Below, piece after piece: positions 26,173 to 33,762 of a stretch of 64,000 bases of DNA. The position numbers and the translations under genes were made by a program. How positions within the stretch are numbered: position 1 is the first letter of the stretch; each line of letters begins with the position of its first letter. A model generated the notes under the pieces. That model ran no database searches and was not told the origin of the DNA. It saw nothing but the letters and a program-made list of their open reading frames with translations. Source of the stretch: Lactiplantibacillus mudanjiangensis (GTDB taxonomy: Bacteria; Bacillota; Bacilli; Lactobacillales; Lactobacillaceae); the NCBI RefSeq assembly GCF_005405385.1, contig NZ_BJDY01000007.1, positions 186,001-250,000 on the forward strand, in the 5' to 3' direction.

Positions 26173-27939
26173 CTATTCCTTAAACTGAATCTTCACATAA
26201 TCGCGGTACAACGGTAGTTGATCCATTAACTCTTGATGCGTACCGTGCCCACTAACATGGCCATTTTCAACAAAGTAGATTTGATCTGCATCCACAATCG
26301 TACTCAAACGATGAGCAATGACGAGCGTTGTCCGCCCTTTCATCAATTCACTCAAAGCCTTTTGAACCATTGCTTCTGATTCTGAATCCAAACTGGCCGT
26401 TGCTTCGTCCAACATCAAAATCTTTGGATCACGTAAGAAAGCTCTAGCGATCGCTAACCGTTGTCGTTGACCACCACTGACCTTGACGCCACGTTCACCG
26501 ACCTGCGTATCTAAGCCATCCGTCATGGCTTTAACAAATTGATCAGCCGAAGCCAATTGTAAAGCATGCCAAAGCTCATCATCACTAAAATCACGATCAA
26601 ACCCATACGTTAAGTTATGACGAATTGTCCCCGCCATAATCGCCGAATCTTGACTAACGTAGCCAATTTGTGACCGCCAATCACTCAAATTCAAATCAGC
26701 CACATTTTGACCACCAATCGTGACTTGACCAGTGCTTGGTTGATAGTAACGTTCCAGTAAGCCAAAGATGGTTGATTTACCACCACCCGAAGGCCCAGCA
26801 AACGCTACAACCGTATTTGGTTTAGCTTCAAAGTTCACATCTTGCAACACGTTTTGCCCATCATCATACGCAAAGTCAACGTGTGACATTGCCAAAGTTT
26901 GGTCCGTGACTGACTGCGTGTGACCACTATCTAAAGCTTCTTCTGGTTCTTTTAACAAATCGCGTACACGCTCTGTTGACCCATTTGCCTTGGACAAAGT
27001 CGTAAAGAACTGGGCTAACGTCCCGGCTGGTCCCACAATTTGAAAGAGATACATTAAGAATGAAACCAACGTGCCCATCGTCATTGTCCCAGCAGCAACT
27101 CGAGCAGCGGCATACACTAATACGCCAACAAACAAGGCCAGCATGCCCGCCGTCATGATCGGACCCGCGACAGAATCATAGATCGCTTCTTTTAAACCAA
27201 TTTGGTATAACGCTTTAATTTGCCCAAAACCGGTAGTCGTTTCGTACGCTTCAGCATTGGATGATTTTACTAATCGAATTTCGCTCAAGGTTTCATCAGT
27301 CTCGCCACTAAATTTCGCTAACGCATCTTGCCGTTGGCGGCCGACTTTACTTGATTGATTCATGATTGGTAGCATCAACAACAAGAGTAACGGTACCGCA
27401 ATAAACATAAGGGCGGTCATCTTCCAGTCCATCAACAACATGATTGCTAAGGCACCAAAGAGTTGTAATAACGAGGTGATCATTTGTGGAAACGAATTGG
27501 CGAGCAAATCTTTAATTTGTGTCGTATCATTCACTAACCGCGACGTCATCTCACCGGTTTTCACATCATCAAAGTAACTTACCTTTAGTCGAACTAACTT
27601 TTGCCATAACGTTTGCCGTAAGTTAGCCACAACATTCTCACCAAAAATACCTAGCAAGGTTCCCGACAATGCACTAATCACCGCACTGGCAACGAATAAA
27701 CCAATCACAGCCCACAACAGTGTTTGGTTAATCCCATGACTAAAGCCATTAATTAACGTCTGGGCAAACTTCGGGACAATTAGTTGAGCCCCGGTGGCAA
27801 TCATGCCAAGGATTAACCCAATCCATAACTGCCAGTAACGGGGCTTCGTTTGTCGAATCAAATGTAAAAATCCCCGTAAATCAAACTTGCTACGCTTTGC
27901 TGACGCCGCCGAACGCGGTGCACTCATTCTACGTTCCAT
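26173..27939 (-). CDS. Half-size ABC exporter (multidrug/lipid type)
   Basis: A 588-residue fused permease-ATPase. About six membrane helices lie between residues 30 and 320. The nucleotide-binding domain has Walker A (GPSGGGKST), signature KVSGGQRQRL, Walker B ILMLDEATASLD and an H-loop (IAHRLST). This is the LmrA/BmrA/MsbA layout, working as a homodimer in the cytoplasmic membrane. It follows a MarR regulator by 25 bases, so substrate-induced export of a toxic compound is likely. The extra Ser/Ala-rich N-terminus (about 20 residues) may begin at either of two Met codons. Confidence 0.9.
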   Translation of the reverse strand: MERRMSAPRSAASAKRSKFDLRGFLHLIRQTKPRYWQLWIGLILGMIATGAQLIVPKFAQTLINGFSHGINQTLLWAVIGLFVASAVISALSGTLLGIFGENVVANLRQTLWQKLVRLKVSYFDDVKTGEMTSRLVNDTTQIKDLLANSFPQMITSLLQLFGALAIMLLMDWKMTALMFIAVPLLLLLMLPIMNQSSKVGRQRQDALAKFSGETDETLSEIRLVKSSNAEAYETTTGFGQIKALYQIGLKEAIYDSVAGPIMTAGMLALFVGVLVYAAARVAAGTMTMGTLVSFLMYLFQIVGPAGTLAQFFTTLSKANGSTERVRDLLKEPEEALDSGHTQSVTDQTLAMSHVDFAYDDGQNVLQDVNFEAKPNTVVAFAGPSGGGKSTIFGLLERYYQPSTGQVTIGGQNVADLNLSDWRSQIGYVSQDSAIMAGTIRHNLTYGFDRDFSDDELWHALQLASADQFVKAMTDGLDTQVGERGVKVSGGQRQRLAIARAFLRDPKILMLDEATASLDSESEAMVQKALSELMKGRTTLVIAHRLSTIVDADQIYFVENGHVSGHGTHQELMDQLPLYRDYVKIQFKE

Positions 27940-27964
27940 CTCAAATGCCTCGATCTTCTAATTT

Positions 27965-28489
27965 TTAAAACCAGCGCCGACCCCAGCCACCATGATGATG
28001 CATTTCACCACCACGCGGCATGAAGTCCCGTAAATCTAAATCAGCAACGCTGTGACTTAATTTCGTCAATAATCGTTGTAAATCAGCCTTATCCTCATCG
28101 GTCAACCCACTGAAAAGTTTGTCAGTCAGGTCATCGACTTTATCGTCATGATTGGCAAATAACTTTTGCCCGTTCTCACTCAACCGGACGATTACCGCCC
28201 GCTTATCACGTTCACTCGGAATTCGTTCCACTAACTCAGCATCTTCCAACCGACTAATCGTGGCACTAACTGAGCTTGGCCGAATGTCTAATAATTCGGC
28301 AATTTCCGCATTGGTTAGGCCATCTGGTGATTGCGATAACAGTTGTAACAATCGCATTTGACCACGACCGTTATTGCGCATACCGTCCATGCCAGCAATT
28401 TCACGCTGGTGCATCACCGCCATCATAAATGCCCGATTCTGCATCAATTTACCAAAGCTATTAAATAAGTCTCGACTTGAAGTTGTCAT
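27965..28489 (-). CDS. MarR-family transcriptional regulator
   Basis: A 174-residue winged-helix protein. The DNA-binding part is LTNAEIAELLDIRPSSVSATISRLEDAELVERIPSERD, with the wing RAVIVRLSENGQ. The C-terminus is His/Gly-rich (GGEMHHHGGWGRRWF), which is unusual and might bind metal. It is the first gene of an operon with an ABC exporter and a DUF4886 protein, and a dyad (28537-28562) in its upstream region is its probable operator. This is the common design of a ligand-released repressor of an exporter. Confidence 0.9.
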   Translation of the reverse strand: MTTSSRDLFNSFGKLMQNRAFMMAVMHQREIAGMDGMRNNGRGQMRLLQLLSQSPDGLTNAEIAELLDIRPSSVSATISRLEDAELVERIPSERDKRAVIVRLSENGQKLFANHDDKVDDLTDKLFSGLTDEDKADLQRLLTKLSHSVADLDLRDFMPRGGEMHHHGGWGRRWF

Positions 28490-28536
28490 TGTTTTTTCCT
28501 CCTGTTAACTTGAATGATCATTATATTAGCACCATT

Positions 28537-28562
28537 GTTAGTTTAATACAACAAAAACTAAC
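28537..28562. promoter_or_regulatory. Probable MarR operator
   Basis: GTTAGTTT and AAACTAAC form a perfect 8-base inverted repeat separated by 10 bases, 48 bases before the MarR start codon. A further TAACTA-like half-site follows at 28570. Confidence 0.6.
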
Positions 28563-28589
28563 TATTTTTCTAACTAAAATCGAAATAAA

Positions 28590-28640
28590 ATCGCACTAAC
28601 CCTTACCAATGCTAGGATTTGGTGCGATAAAATTTTGTTA
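28590..28640 (-). terminator. Terminator of the HAD/LacI operon
   Basis: ATCGCACCAAATCCT and AGGGTTAGTGCGAT form an imperfect stem followed by a T-rich tract on the minus strand. Confidence 0.6.
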
Positions 28641-28666
28641 GTTTTTTTCATTTAGCCTAACTATCT

Positions 28667-29608
28667 TTATTGTTTGGCAATAAACGTAGCATCAATGGCA
28701 ATATTAGTGGCCGCCCCGCTAATCGCCAATTGTAAGGCATTTTCACCGACTTTTTTGAAATAGTGATCAATCGTCGGTAAATGGGCGACTTCTCCTGAAA
28801 GTTGGTGTTCTTGGCCAATTAAAAACGGGACCGGTAAGCCTGCTTGTCGATAAGCACGGGTCACCCCAATCGCAATATCATCACTATTAGCCAAGATTGC
28901 ATCGAACTGTAGCCCCCGTTTAATAAAATCAGTAGCCGCTCGTTGACCATCAGCTAACGTAATCACATCAGTGGCACAATCCTTAGTAGCTGGTTTGCTA
29001 CCAAAGACGGCCCGATAGGCATCGGCAGTTGCTTGACTCGTTGCACTAACCGCAATCGGTCGACTCAACATCAAGCCAATGTGGTGATAGCCTTGCGCTT
29101 TTAAATATGCCAGCGCTTCACGATAAGTCGTTCGGCGATGCGCATACGCGGCTGGAATGCCACTCGCCCCTGGCTGTTCACAAACAACAATCGAACCATA
29201 TTTCCGATAGCGTGCTAGTTGTGTTAATGGCAACCCATGCGATGTAAAGATCAATGCATCATAGGCCTTCCGACGTAATCCTTCCAAGTAATCACGCTCT
29301 AATTCGGCATCATAACGTGATGACAATAAGACCACATGATATTTAGCCGCAAAAGCTGCGGTAGTAATCCCATGAATCAACTGAGTAAAGTACGGATGAT
29401 CTGAATGTGGTAAAACGACCCCAACGTTGAACGTCTTCCCGCGACTTAAATCGCGAGCCACGTCGTTAGGGACATAATCTAAGTCATCAACAACTTTTTG
29501 AATTGCGGCCCGCGTCTTTTCAGAGACATAATTTTTTTGATTAATCACTCGGGAAACGGTCGATACCGAATAACCGGAAATCCGAGCAACATCCCGAATA
29601 TTAGCCAT
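28667..29608 (-). CDS. LacI-family transcriptional regulator
   Basis: A 313-residue regulator with the LacI-type DNA-binding domain (IRDVARISGYSVSTVSRVINQKNYVSEKTR) and a sugar-binding-protein-like effector domain. It lies two bases after a HAD phosphatase gene in the same unit. A perfect 16-base palindrome upstream of that operon is the likely operator, implying autoregulation. No transporter or catabolic gene is adjacent, so the sugar sensed and other targets must be found elsewhere. Confidence 0.88.
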   Translation of the reverse strand: MANIRDVARISGYSVSTVSRVINQKNYVSEKTRAAIQKVVDDLDYVPNDVARDLSRGKTFNVGVVLPHSDHPYFTQLIHGITTAAFAAKYHVVLLSSRYDAELERDYLEGLRRKAYDALIFTSHGLPLTQLARYRKYGSIVVCEQPGASGIPAAYAHRRTTYREALAYLKAQGYHHIGLMLSRPIAVSATSQATADAYRAVFGSKPATKDCATDVITLADGQRAATDFIKRGLQFDAILANSDDIAIGVTRAYRQAGLPVPFLIGQEHQLSGEVAHLPTIDHYFKKVGENALQLAISGAATNIAIDATFIAKQ

Positions 29609-29610
29609 AT

Positions 29611-30420
29611 TTAGTCCTCCTTCAAGAAATGTTGTAAGGCATAAGCCACGCCATTTTCAGCGTTAGTTTGCGTTATATAAGGACTGATTGCTTGAATATT
29701 AGGCGCGGCATTGCCCATCACGATCGGCATTCCCACTTGTTCAAACATTGGCAGATCATTTTCACTGTCCCCAATCGCGGCCAGCTCGGCTTTAGCCAAC
29801 TGATATTCATCTTGAATAAAGTGGATTCCACGCGACTTTTGAGCCGCATCACTCGTAATTTCCAAATAAGTCAATCCCGACAATTTAGCACTAATATCTG
29901 GGTAATTTAACTTTTTTAGCGCCGCTGCCAACGCACTGATTAACTTAAAGTCTAACGTAATGACCGTAATTTTAAAAATCCGATTAGCAGTATCAGCCAA
30001 TAGGTCATCATATTTAGTGACGGTCACTGGTTGCCCCGTCAACTGTTGCTCATGTCGGACCCCGCCATCAACCCGTTCGGTATACCATTGATCTCTGGTA
30101 TAGCAACTCAAGCTTACCCCAGGAAACTCATTTTTAATAAAGTCCAATAACATCTCGGCTCGCGTATGTTTCATTGGGTGCATTTGTAATGGCACGATTT
30201 GACCTGCTTGTTGTTCATAAATTAAGCCGCCATTAAACGCAATCTGTGGGCCACTTAATTGTAACGCTTCAACAGCGGCCTGCATTTCCATTGGTGCCCG
30301 CGCTGAAACTAACGTCACCGGCAAGCCTCGTGTTTGAACCGCTTGGGCTGTCTCCGCGTTAACTTTTCCGGTTGGATCTAACAATGTCCCATCTAAATCA
30401 GCAAATAAATATTTAATCAT
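29611..30420 (-). CDS. HAD-superfamily (Cof-type, IIB) phosphatase
   Basis: About 269 residues. Motif I is FADLDGTLLD with nucleophile Asp and acid Asp, motif II is VTLVSARAP, and the last motif GDSENDLPMFEQ holds the Mg-binding acids. A C2-type cap lies in the middle. This is the YidA/Cof group, which dephosphorylates sugar phosphates and related metabolites. The ATG at 30420 is chosen because GGAG lies upstream, while an ATG four codons earlier has no spacing. It is first in an operon with a LacI regulator, suggesting a role in handling a sugar phosphate sensed by that regulator (inference). Confidence 0.87.
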   Translation of the reverse strand: MIKYLFADLDGTLLDPTGKVNAETAQAVQTRGLPVTLVSARAPMEMQAAVEALQLSGPQIAFNGGLIYEQQAGQIVPLQMHPMKHTRAEMLLDFIKNEFPGVSLSCYTRDQWYTERVDGGVRHEQQLTGQPVTVTKYDDLLADTANRIFKITVITLDFKLISALAAALKKLNYPDISAKLSGLTYLEITSDAAQKSRGIHFIQDEYQLAKAELAAIGDSENDLPMFEQVGMPIVMGNAAPNIQAISPYITQTNAENGVAYALQHFLKED

Positions 30421-30468
30421 CAATCTCCACATCCCTCAACTCGTTTTTCGATAAATCAAGCATACGTT

Positions 30469-30484
30469 CTCGAACGCGTTCGAG
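30469..30484. promoter_or_regulatory. LacI-type operator, perfect 16-base palindrome
   Basis: CTCGAACGCGTTCGAG is a perfect dyad with the central CG typical of LacI-family sites, 49 bases before the HAD gene start. A half-site TCTCGAAC recurs near 30550, so DNA looping between two sites is possible. Confidence 0.65.
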
Positions 30485-30564
30485 GTCAAGAAAAAGATGA
30501 CAAATAACGACTTTTAGTTAGACTAACACTGTTAAATCAAGGATCTATTCTCGAACAAGCTGCA

Positions 30565-30597
30565 CAAAAAAGAGCTTAGGTCTTATCCCAAACTCAA
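30565..30597 (-). terminator. Terminator-like hairpin downstream of the aminotransferase and repeat A copy 3
   Basis: TTGAGTTTGGGATAAG and ACCTAAGCTC form an imperfect stem followed by six T on the minus strand. The form matches the gtrA terminator at 49873-49903. It lies about 565 bases after the aminotransferase stop codon, so that transcript may include repeat A copy 3. Confidence 0.5.
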
Positions 30598-30695
30598 GTA
30601 AACAACTTATTTATCAAATAACTAAAGGTTGAAAGCTAGGTTTTAACAATAATCGTTGATATGATAAGCATTCATCGATCAAAAGTAGTCATACT

Positions 30696-31139
30696 TGCCA
30701 CCTACCGTTCGCCCACATTGAGCCGGAACGCTGTGGGCGGACCGGTTCAGCCAAAAAGCGGTCTGAACCGTCGTTTTGAACCACTAAACCCGTGTTTCAA
30801 AAACGCCAGGCTCTAAGCGATAAATCGCTTAGAGACTCCCACGGCTGGGCTCAATGTGGGCTCACTCTCGGTTATAATAGTGATCGCTAATTAACTAGCA
30901 TCCGCATGATAACTGGAGTCAGCCAGTGATGGCGCCGGCCGTGAAAACAGCGTTAGTCCGGATGGTTTTCCCGGGCTTACGATGTGGACGACTTTTGAGA
31001 CTAGCGGTTCTGGCTAGGCTTAAAAGCGAGATGGAAGCCGGCACTGTGGCTGGAATCGGTCCCCACAGCCGGCAGAATCGCTGGCTGGCGTAGGTGAAAA
31101 ATTTAATTCAACTTAAGTCAATGTTGCTAAGGTTTCGAC
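30696..31139 (-). repeat. Structured interspersed repeat A, copy 3 (full length, reference copy)
   Basis: The left module (30696-30875) folds as a cloverleaf. P1 GCCCACATTGAGCC (30711-30724) pairs perfectly with 30848-30861, P1b GCTGTGGG (30730-30737) with 30838-30845, P2 CGGTTCAG (30743-30750) with 30763-30770, and P4 CTCTAAGCGAT (30811-30821) with 30824-30834. P3 is a TTTTGAA/TTCAAAA hairpin. The right module (30910-31094) has ends CAGCCAGTGAT/ATCGCTGGCTG, a nested GCCGGC pair and at least three inner hairpins. An 18-base perfect inverted repeat (30621-30638 and 31149-31166) encloses the whole copy. Confidence 0.85.
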
Positions 31140-31161
31140 CAATACATTTAGCTTTCAACCT

Positions 31162-32334
31162 TTAGTCAAATAAATGTAACTTCGCGATCCGTTCGCAAGC
31201 TTCGGTGAAGCGTGGTTCATCAATCAATAACCCCACACGCACATAACCTTCACCACCGTCACCAAATCCATTACCAGGCGCAACAGCTACCGCAGCTTTG
31301 TCTAATAGCAGATCCGCAAAGCTTTCACTCGTATAGCCTTCGGGTACCGGCATCCAAGCATAAAATGATCCGCCAGATGGATAAGGTTTCCAGCCAATCT
31401 TGCGCGCGGCTGTCCAAAATTGATTGCGCCGTTTTTCATACAACGCTACTAAGGAATTAACGGTGCTTTGATCACTATTTAAAGCCGCAATCGCCGCATC
31501 TTGAATAGCTGGAAAGACACTGACAAAGAGGTGATCTTGAATCAGATTAATTGCTTCGATCATATCGGCATTCCCAGCCGCAAAGCCAATACGCCAGCCG
31601 GCCATGTTGAAAGATTTCGACAATGTATACATTTCAATTCCGACATCTTTAGCTCCCGGTGTTTGTAAAAAACTTACGGGACGTTGCCCATCAAACCCAA
31701 TCGCACCATATGCAAAGTCATGGACGATGCCAATTTGCTTGTCGTTAGCGAAATCAACCGTTTGTTGGAAAAATTCTGGTGTTGCCACCGCACCGGTTGG
31801 ATTATTCGGATAATTCAAATAGAGTAATTTAGCAGCAGCCGCAACTTTTGGGTCAAGGTCGGCATAGTCCGGTAAGAATTGATTTTTGGCCTTTAATCGC
31901 AACAATTCGAGTTTAACTTGGGCTAGCGTAATCCCCGATAAATAGTCTGGATAACCTGGATCAGGCAAAATCATCGTATCGCCAGGGTTCAACAAGGCCA
32001 ACGGTAGTTCCACTAACCCAGTCTTGCTCCCACCCAAAATGGCAATTTCTTTTTCCGGGTCTAGTTCAACCCCATATTCGCGTTGATAAAAATCAGCCGC
32101 CGCTTGTTTAAGTCGTGGTAATCCACGAAATAAAGAGTACTTATGATCAGCCGGATCGGCCGTAGCTTGTTGCATCGCCTTGACCACAAACTCGGGCGTT
32201 GGCTGATCAGGATTACCTTGGCCCAAATTAATCACATCAGCCCCTGACGCGACCTTGGCATTTACTTTTTTCACTAAATTAGCAAAAAATTGCTTCGGTA
32301 ACTGTTGTAAAATTTTTGATTCTTCAAATTTCAA
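31162..32334 (-). CDS. PLP-dependent aminotransferase, class I/II
   Basis: A 390-residue fold-type I enzyme. NYPNNPTG (174-181) and the PLP-binding lysine in LSKSFNMAGWRIGF (Lys240) are clear, and the arginine that binds the substrate carboxylate is in the C-terminal GYVRVGLLID. It resembles the aspartate/LL-diaminopimelate/aromatic aminotransferase group, but the substrate cannot be fixed by eye. The enzyme would move amino groups between amino and 2-oxo acids in the cytoplasm. It appears to be a single gene. Its 3' flank holds the full-length repeat A, and its last bases form one arm of an 18-base inverted repeat. Confidence 0.88.
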   Translation of the reverse strand: MKFEESKILQQLPKQFFANLVKKVNAKVASGADVINLGQGNPDQPTPEFVVKAMQQATADPADHKYSLFRGLPRLKQAAADFYQREYGVELDPEKEIAILGGSKTGLVELPLALLNPGDTMILPDPGYPDYLSGITLAQVKLELLRLKAKNQFLPDYADLDPKVAAAAKLLYLNYPNNPTGAVATPEFFQQTVDFANDKQIGIVHDFAYGAIGFDGQRPVSFLQTPGAKDVGIEMYTLSKSFNMAGWRIGFAAGNADMIEAINLIQDHLFVSVFPAIQDAAIAALNSDQSTVNSLVALYEKRRNQFWTAARKIGWKPYPSGGSFYAWMPVPEGYTSESFADLLLDKAAVAVAPGNGFGDGGEGYVRVGLLIDEPRFTEACERIAKLHLFD

Positions 32335-32475
32335 GTTAATGACTTCCTTTTACGATCACTTGGAACAAAGATAACGTGATACTACTAACATCACCGTCTG
32401 AACCAGCTTTTATAATGATCACTATTATGAGATTTTGATTAAACAATGTCAATAGGATTAAATTTCACCAACAAA

Positions 32476-32512
32476 TAAAAAGAGCAATGTCAGTTATCAG
32501 CTAACATTGCTC
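32476..32512 (-). terminator. Terminator of the nitroreductase gene
   Basis: GAGCAATGT and ACATTGCTC form a perfect 9-base stem followed by a T-run on the minus strand. Confidence 0.8.
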
Positions 32513-32526
32513 CCAAATTATTCAGT

Positions 32527-33183
32527 TTAAATAAAATCAGTTAACGTTTTTGCATCATAACGATCAGATTCAATTGGCGTTTCCGCAGCCTTACCTAACG
32601 CAATCGCCATCACAGGCACGTAACGTTCTGCATCTAACCCAAAGGTCGTTGCCACTTTATCAGCCGCATAGCCAGCGATTGGATTAGCCGCATAGCCGTG
32701 AGCCCGCGCAACCAAGAGCAACTGCATCGCTACCATACTACTATCAATTGTGGCATCACCAATTAAAAATTCACGACTCCCTTTTTCATACATTGGGAGG
32801 AAGCTACTGAAGATTTCATCGCGTTTTTCTGGCGTGATCTTGCCTTCTTCACACGCTTTATTCCACACATCACGATAAACCGTATGTGATTGCGTGTCAC
32901 CTAAGACAAAGATCATCGCTGAGCAAGTATCAATTTGTGGGTAATTAAATGGCATCAAGACTGATTTTGCTTTGGCTTTACCTGCCTCACTATTGGCCAC
33001 CACAAAATGCCATGATTGTAAATTACAGGCCGATGGGGCACTCGTTGCTTCGGCGATCATTGCTTGTAATTCCTCAGCTGGAATGGTTACCGTTGGATCA
33101 AACTTACGTACTGAACGCCGACCAAACAGCACATCTTTAAAATCATTATTAACCAATTCTTTTTGCAAAACTGTTTCTACCAT
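32527..33183 (-). CDS. Nitroreductase-family FMN oxidoreductase
   Basis: A 218-residue protein with the nitroreductase fold. The FMN-binding start is FGRRSVRKFDPTVTIP, ATSAPSACNLQSWHFVV is the second flavin-contact motif, and ALGKAAETP is near the end. Such enzymes use NAD(P)H to reduce nitro compounds, quinones or flavin. The gene is single, with its own terminator, and GGAAG-type ribosome sequence lies before the ATG at 33183. Its physiological substrate is unknown, and induction by redox-active compounds is common in the family. Confidence 0.88.
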   Translation of the reverse strand: MVETVLQKELVNNDFKDVLFGRRSVRKFDPTVTIPAEELQAMIAEATSAPSACNLQSWHFVVANSEAGKAKAKSVLMPFNYPQIDTCSAMIFVLGDTQSHTVYRDVWNKACEEGKITPEKRDEIFSSFLPMYEKGSREFLIGDATIDSSMVAMQLLLVARAHGYAANPIAGYAADKVATTFGLDAERYVPVMAIALGKAAETPIESDRYDAKTLTDFI

Positions 33184-33405
33184 TTAAATAACTTCCTTTC
33201 TCTTCGCAACCGTTTACTATAGTCTCCATTATAACTGATTTACGCTCGTTTGTATTAAATTTCACAAAAGTTTAATTAAAAAATGCACTGCATCCTATCC
33301 AGCATGCTTCAAAATTATTTATCGTAATTTTTTTCAATATTCATCTCTTCTATAAGATAGCTTCATTTTTCGTTAATAAAATGATGTATAAAATTAAAAA
33401 CGTCC

Positions 33406-33434
33406 TTGACATCACATCTTTTTTTAATTATTCT
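33406..33434 (+). promoter_or_regulatory. Promoter of the liv leader and operon
   Basis: A perfect TTGACA (33406-33411), a 17-base spacer and TATTCT (33429-33434) lie about 50 bases before the leader peptide start codon. Confidence 0.7.
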
Positions 33435-33482
33435 AGAGCACATCAACTAAACCAAAACCATTTTGAAAGCGAGGGCGTTACC

Positions 33483-33581
33483 ATGATGAAATTGCAAGCA
33501 GCTAAACAACTTAACCTAGTAACCACCCTTGCTGTTCAAAACTTAGCCTTATTATTATTGAAGAAGGACCCGGTCACTTGA
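33483..33581 (+). CDS. Leucine-rich leader peptide of the liv operon
   Basis: A 32-codon open frame begins at two ATG codons (33483, 33486), seven bases after GAGGG. It reads MMKLQAAKQLNLVTTLAVQN then LALLLLKKDPVT. Eight residues are leucine, including four in a row (TTA TTA TTA TTG at 33549-33560), and two more are valine. It is followed by mutually exclusive hairpins and a terminator, then by livJ. This is the layout of ribosome-mediated attenuation: stalling at Leu codons when leucyl-tRNA is scarce would prevent termination. The peptide itself probably has no function. Confidence 0.82.
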   Translation: MMKLQAAKQLNLVTTLAVQNLALLLLKKDPVT

Positions 33582-33692
33582 CCTTGAGCTTAACCACTCA
33601 AATTCAAGTACTGAGCCCTTCTTTCCCATTGTGGTAATGAGGCTTGGTACTATTTTTTTCGCCTCATTCACGACAGTGGATGAGGCTTTTTT
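33545..33692 (+). promoter_or_regulatory. Ribosome-mediated transcription attenuator before livJ
   Basis: Four segments can pair alternatively. Segment 1, AGCCTTATT (33545-33553), lies within the Leu codons. Segment 2 is AATGAGGCT (33636-33644), segment 3 GCCTCATTCAC (33661-33671) and segment 4 GTGGATGAGGC (33676-33686) with T6 after it. 3:4 is the terminator, 2:3 (AATGAGGC/GCCTCATT) the antiterminator, and 1:2 frees the terminator. A ribosome stalled on the Leu run covers segment 1, so 2:3 forms and transcription continues. A hairpin near 33575-33609 (ACTTGA/TCAAGT, TTGAG/CTCAA) lies between segments 1 and 2. Confidence 0.82.
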
Positions 33693-33762
33693 GTTAGTCA
33701 AAAGGAGGTCCGCTAGTCCACGCACCACCCGCACCATCAAAAAAAGAAAGTAGGAATTGATT

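Noticed and set aside
30565-31139. Repeat A copy 3 considered as a riboswitch for the downstream HAD operon
   Set aside because: The HAD operon starts at 30420 with its own operator at 30469, a terminator-like hairpin lies between, and the same element occurs after unrelated genes elsewhere.
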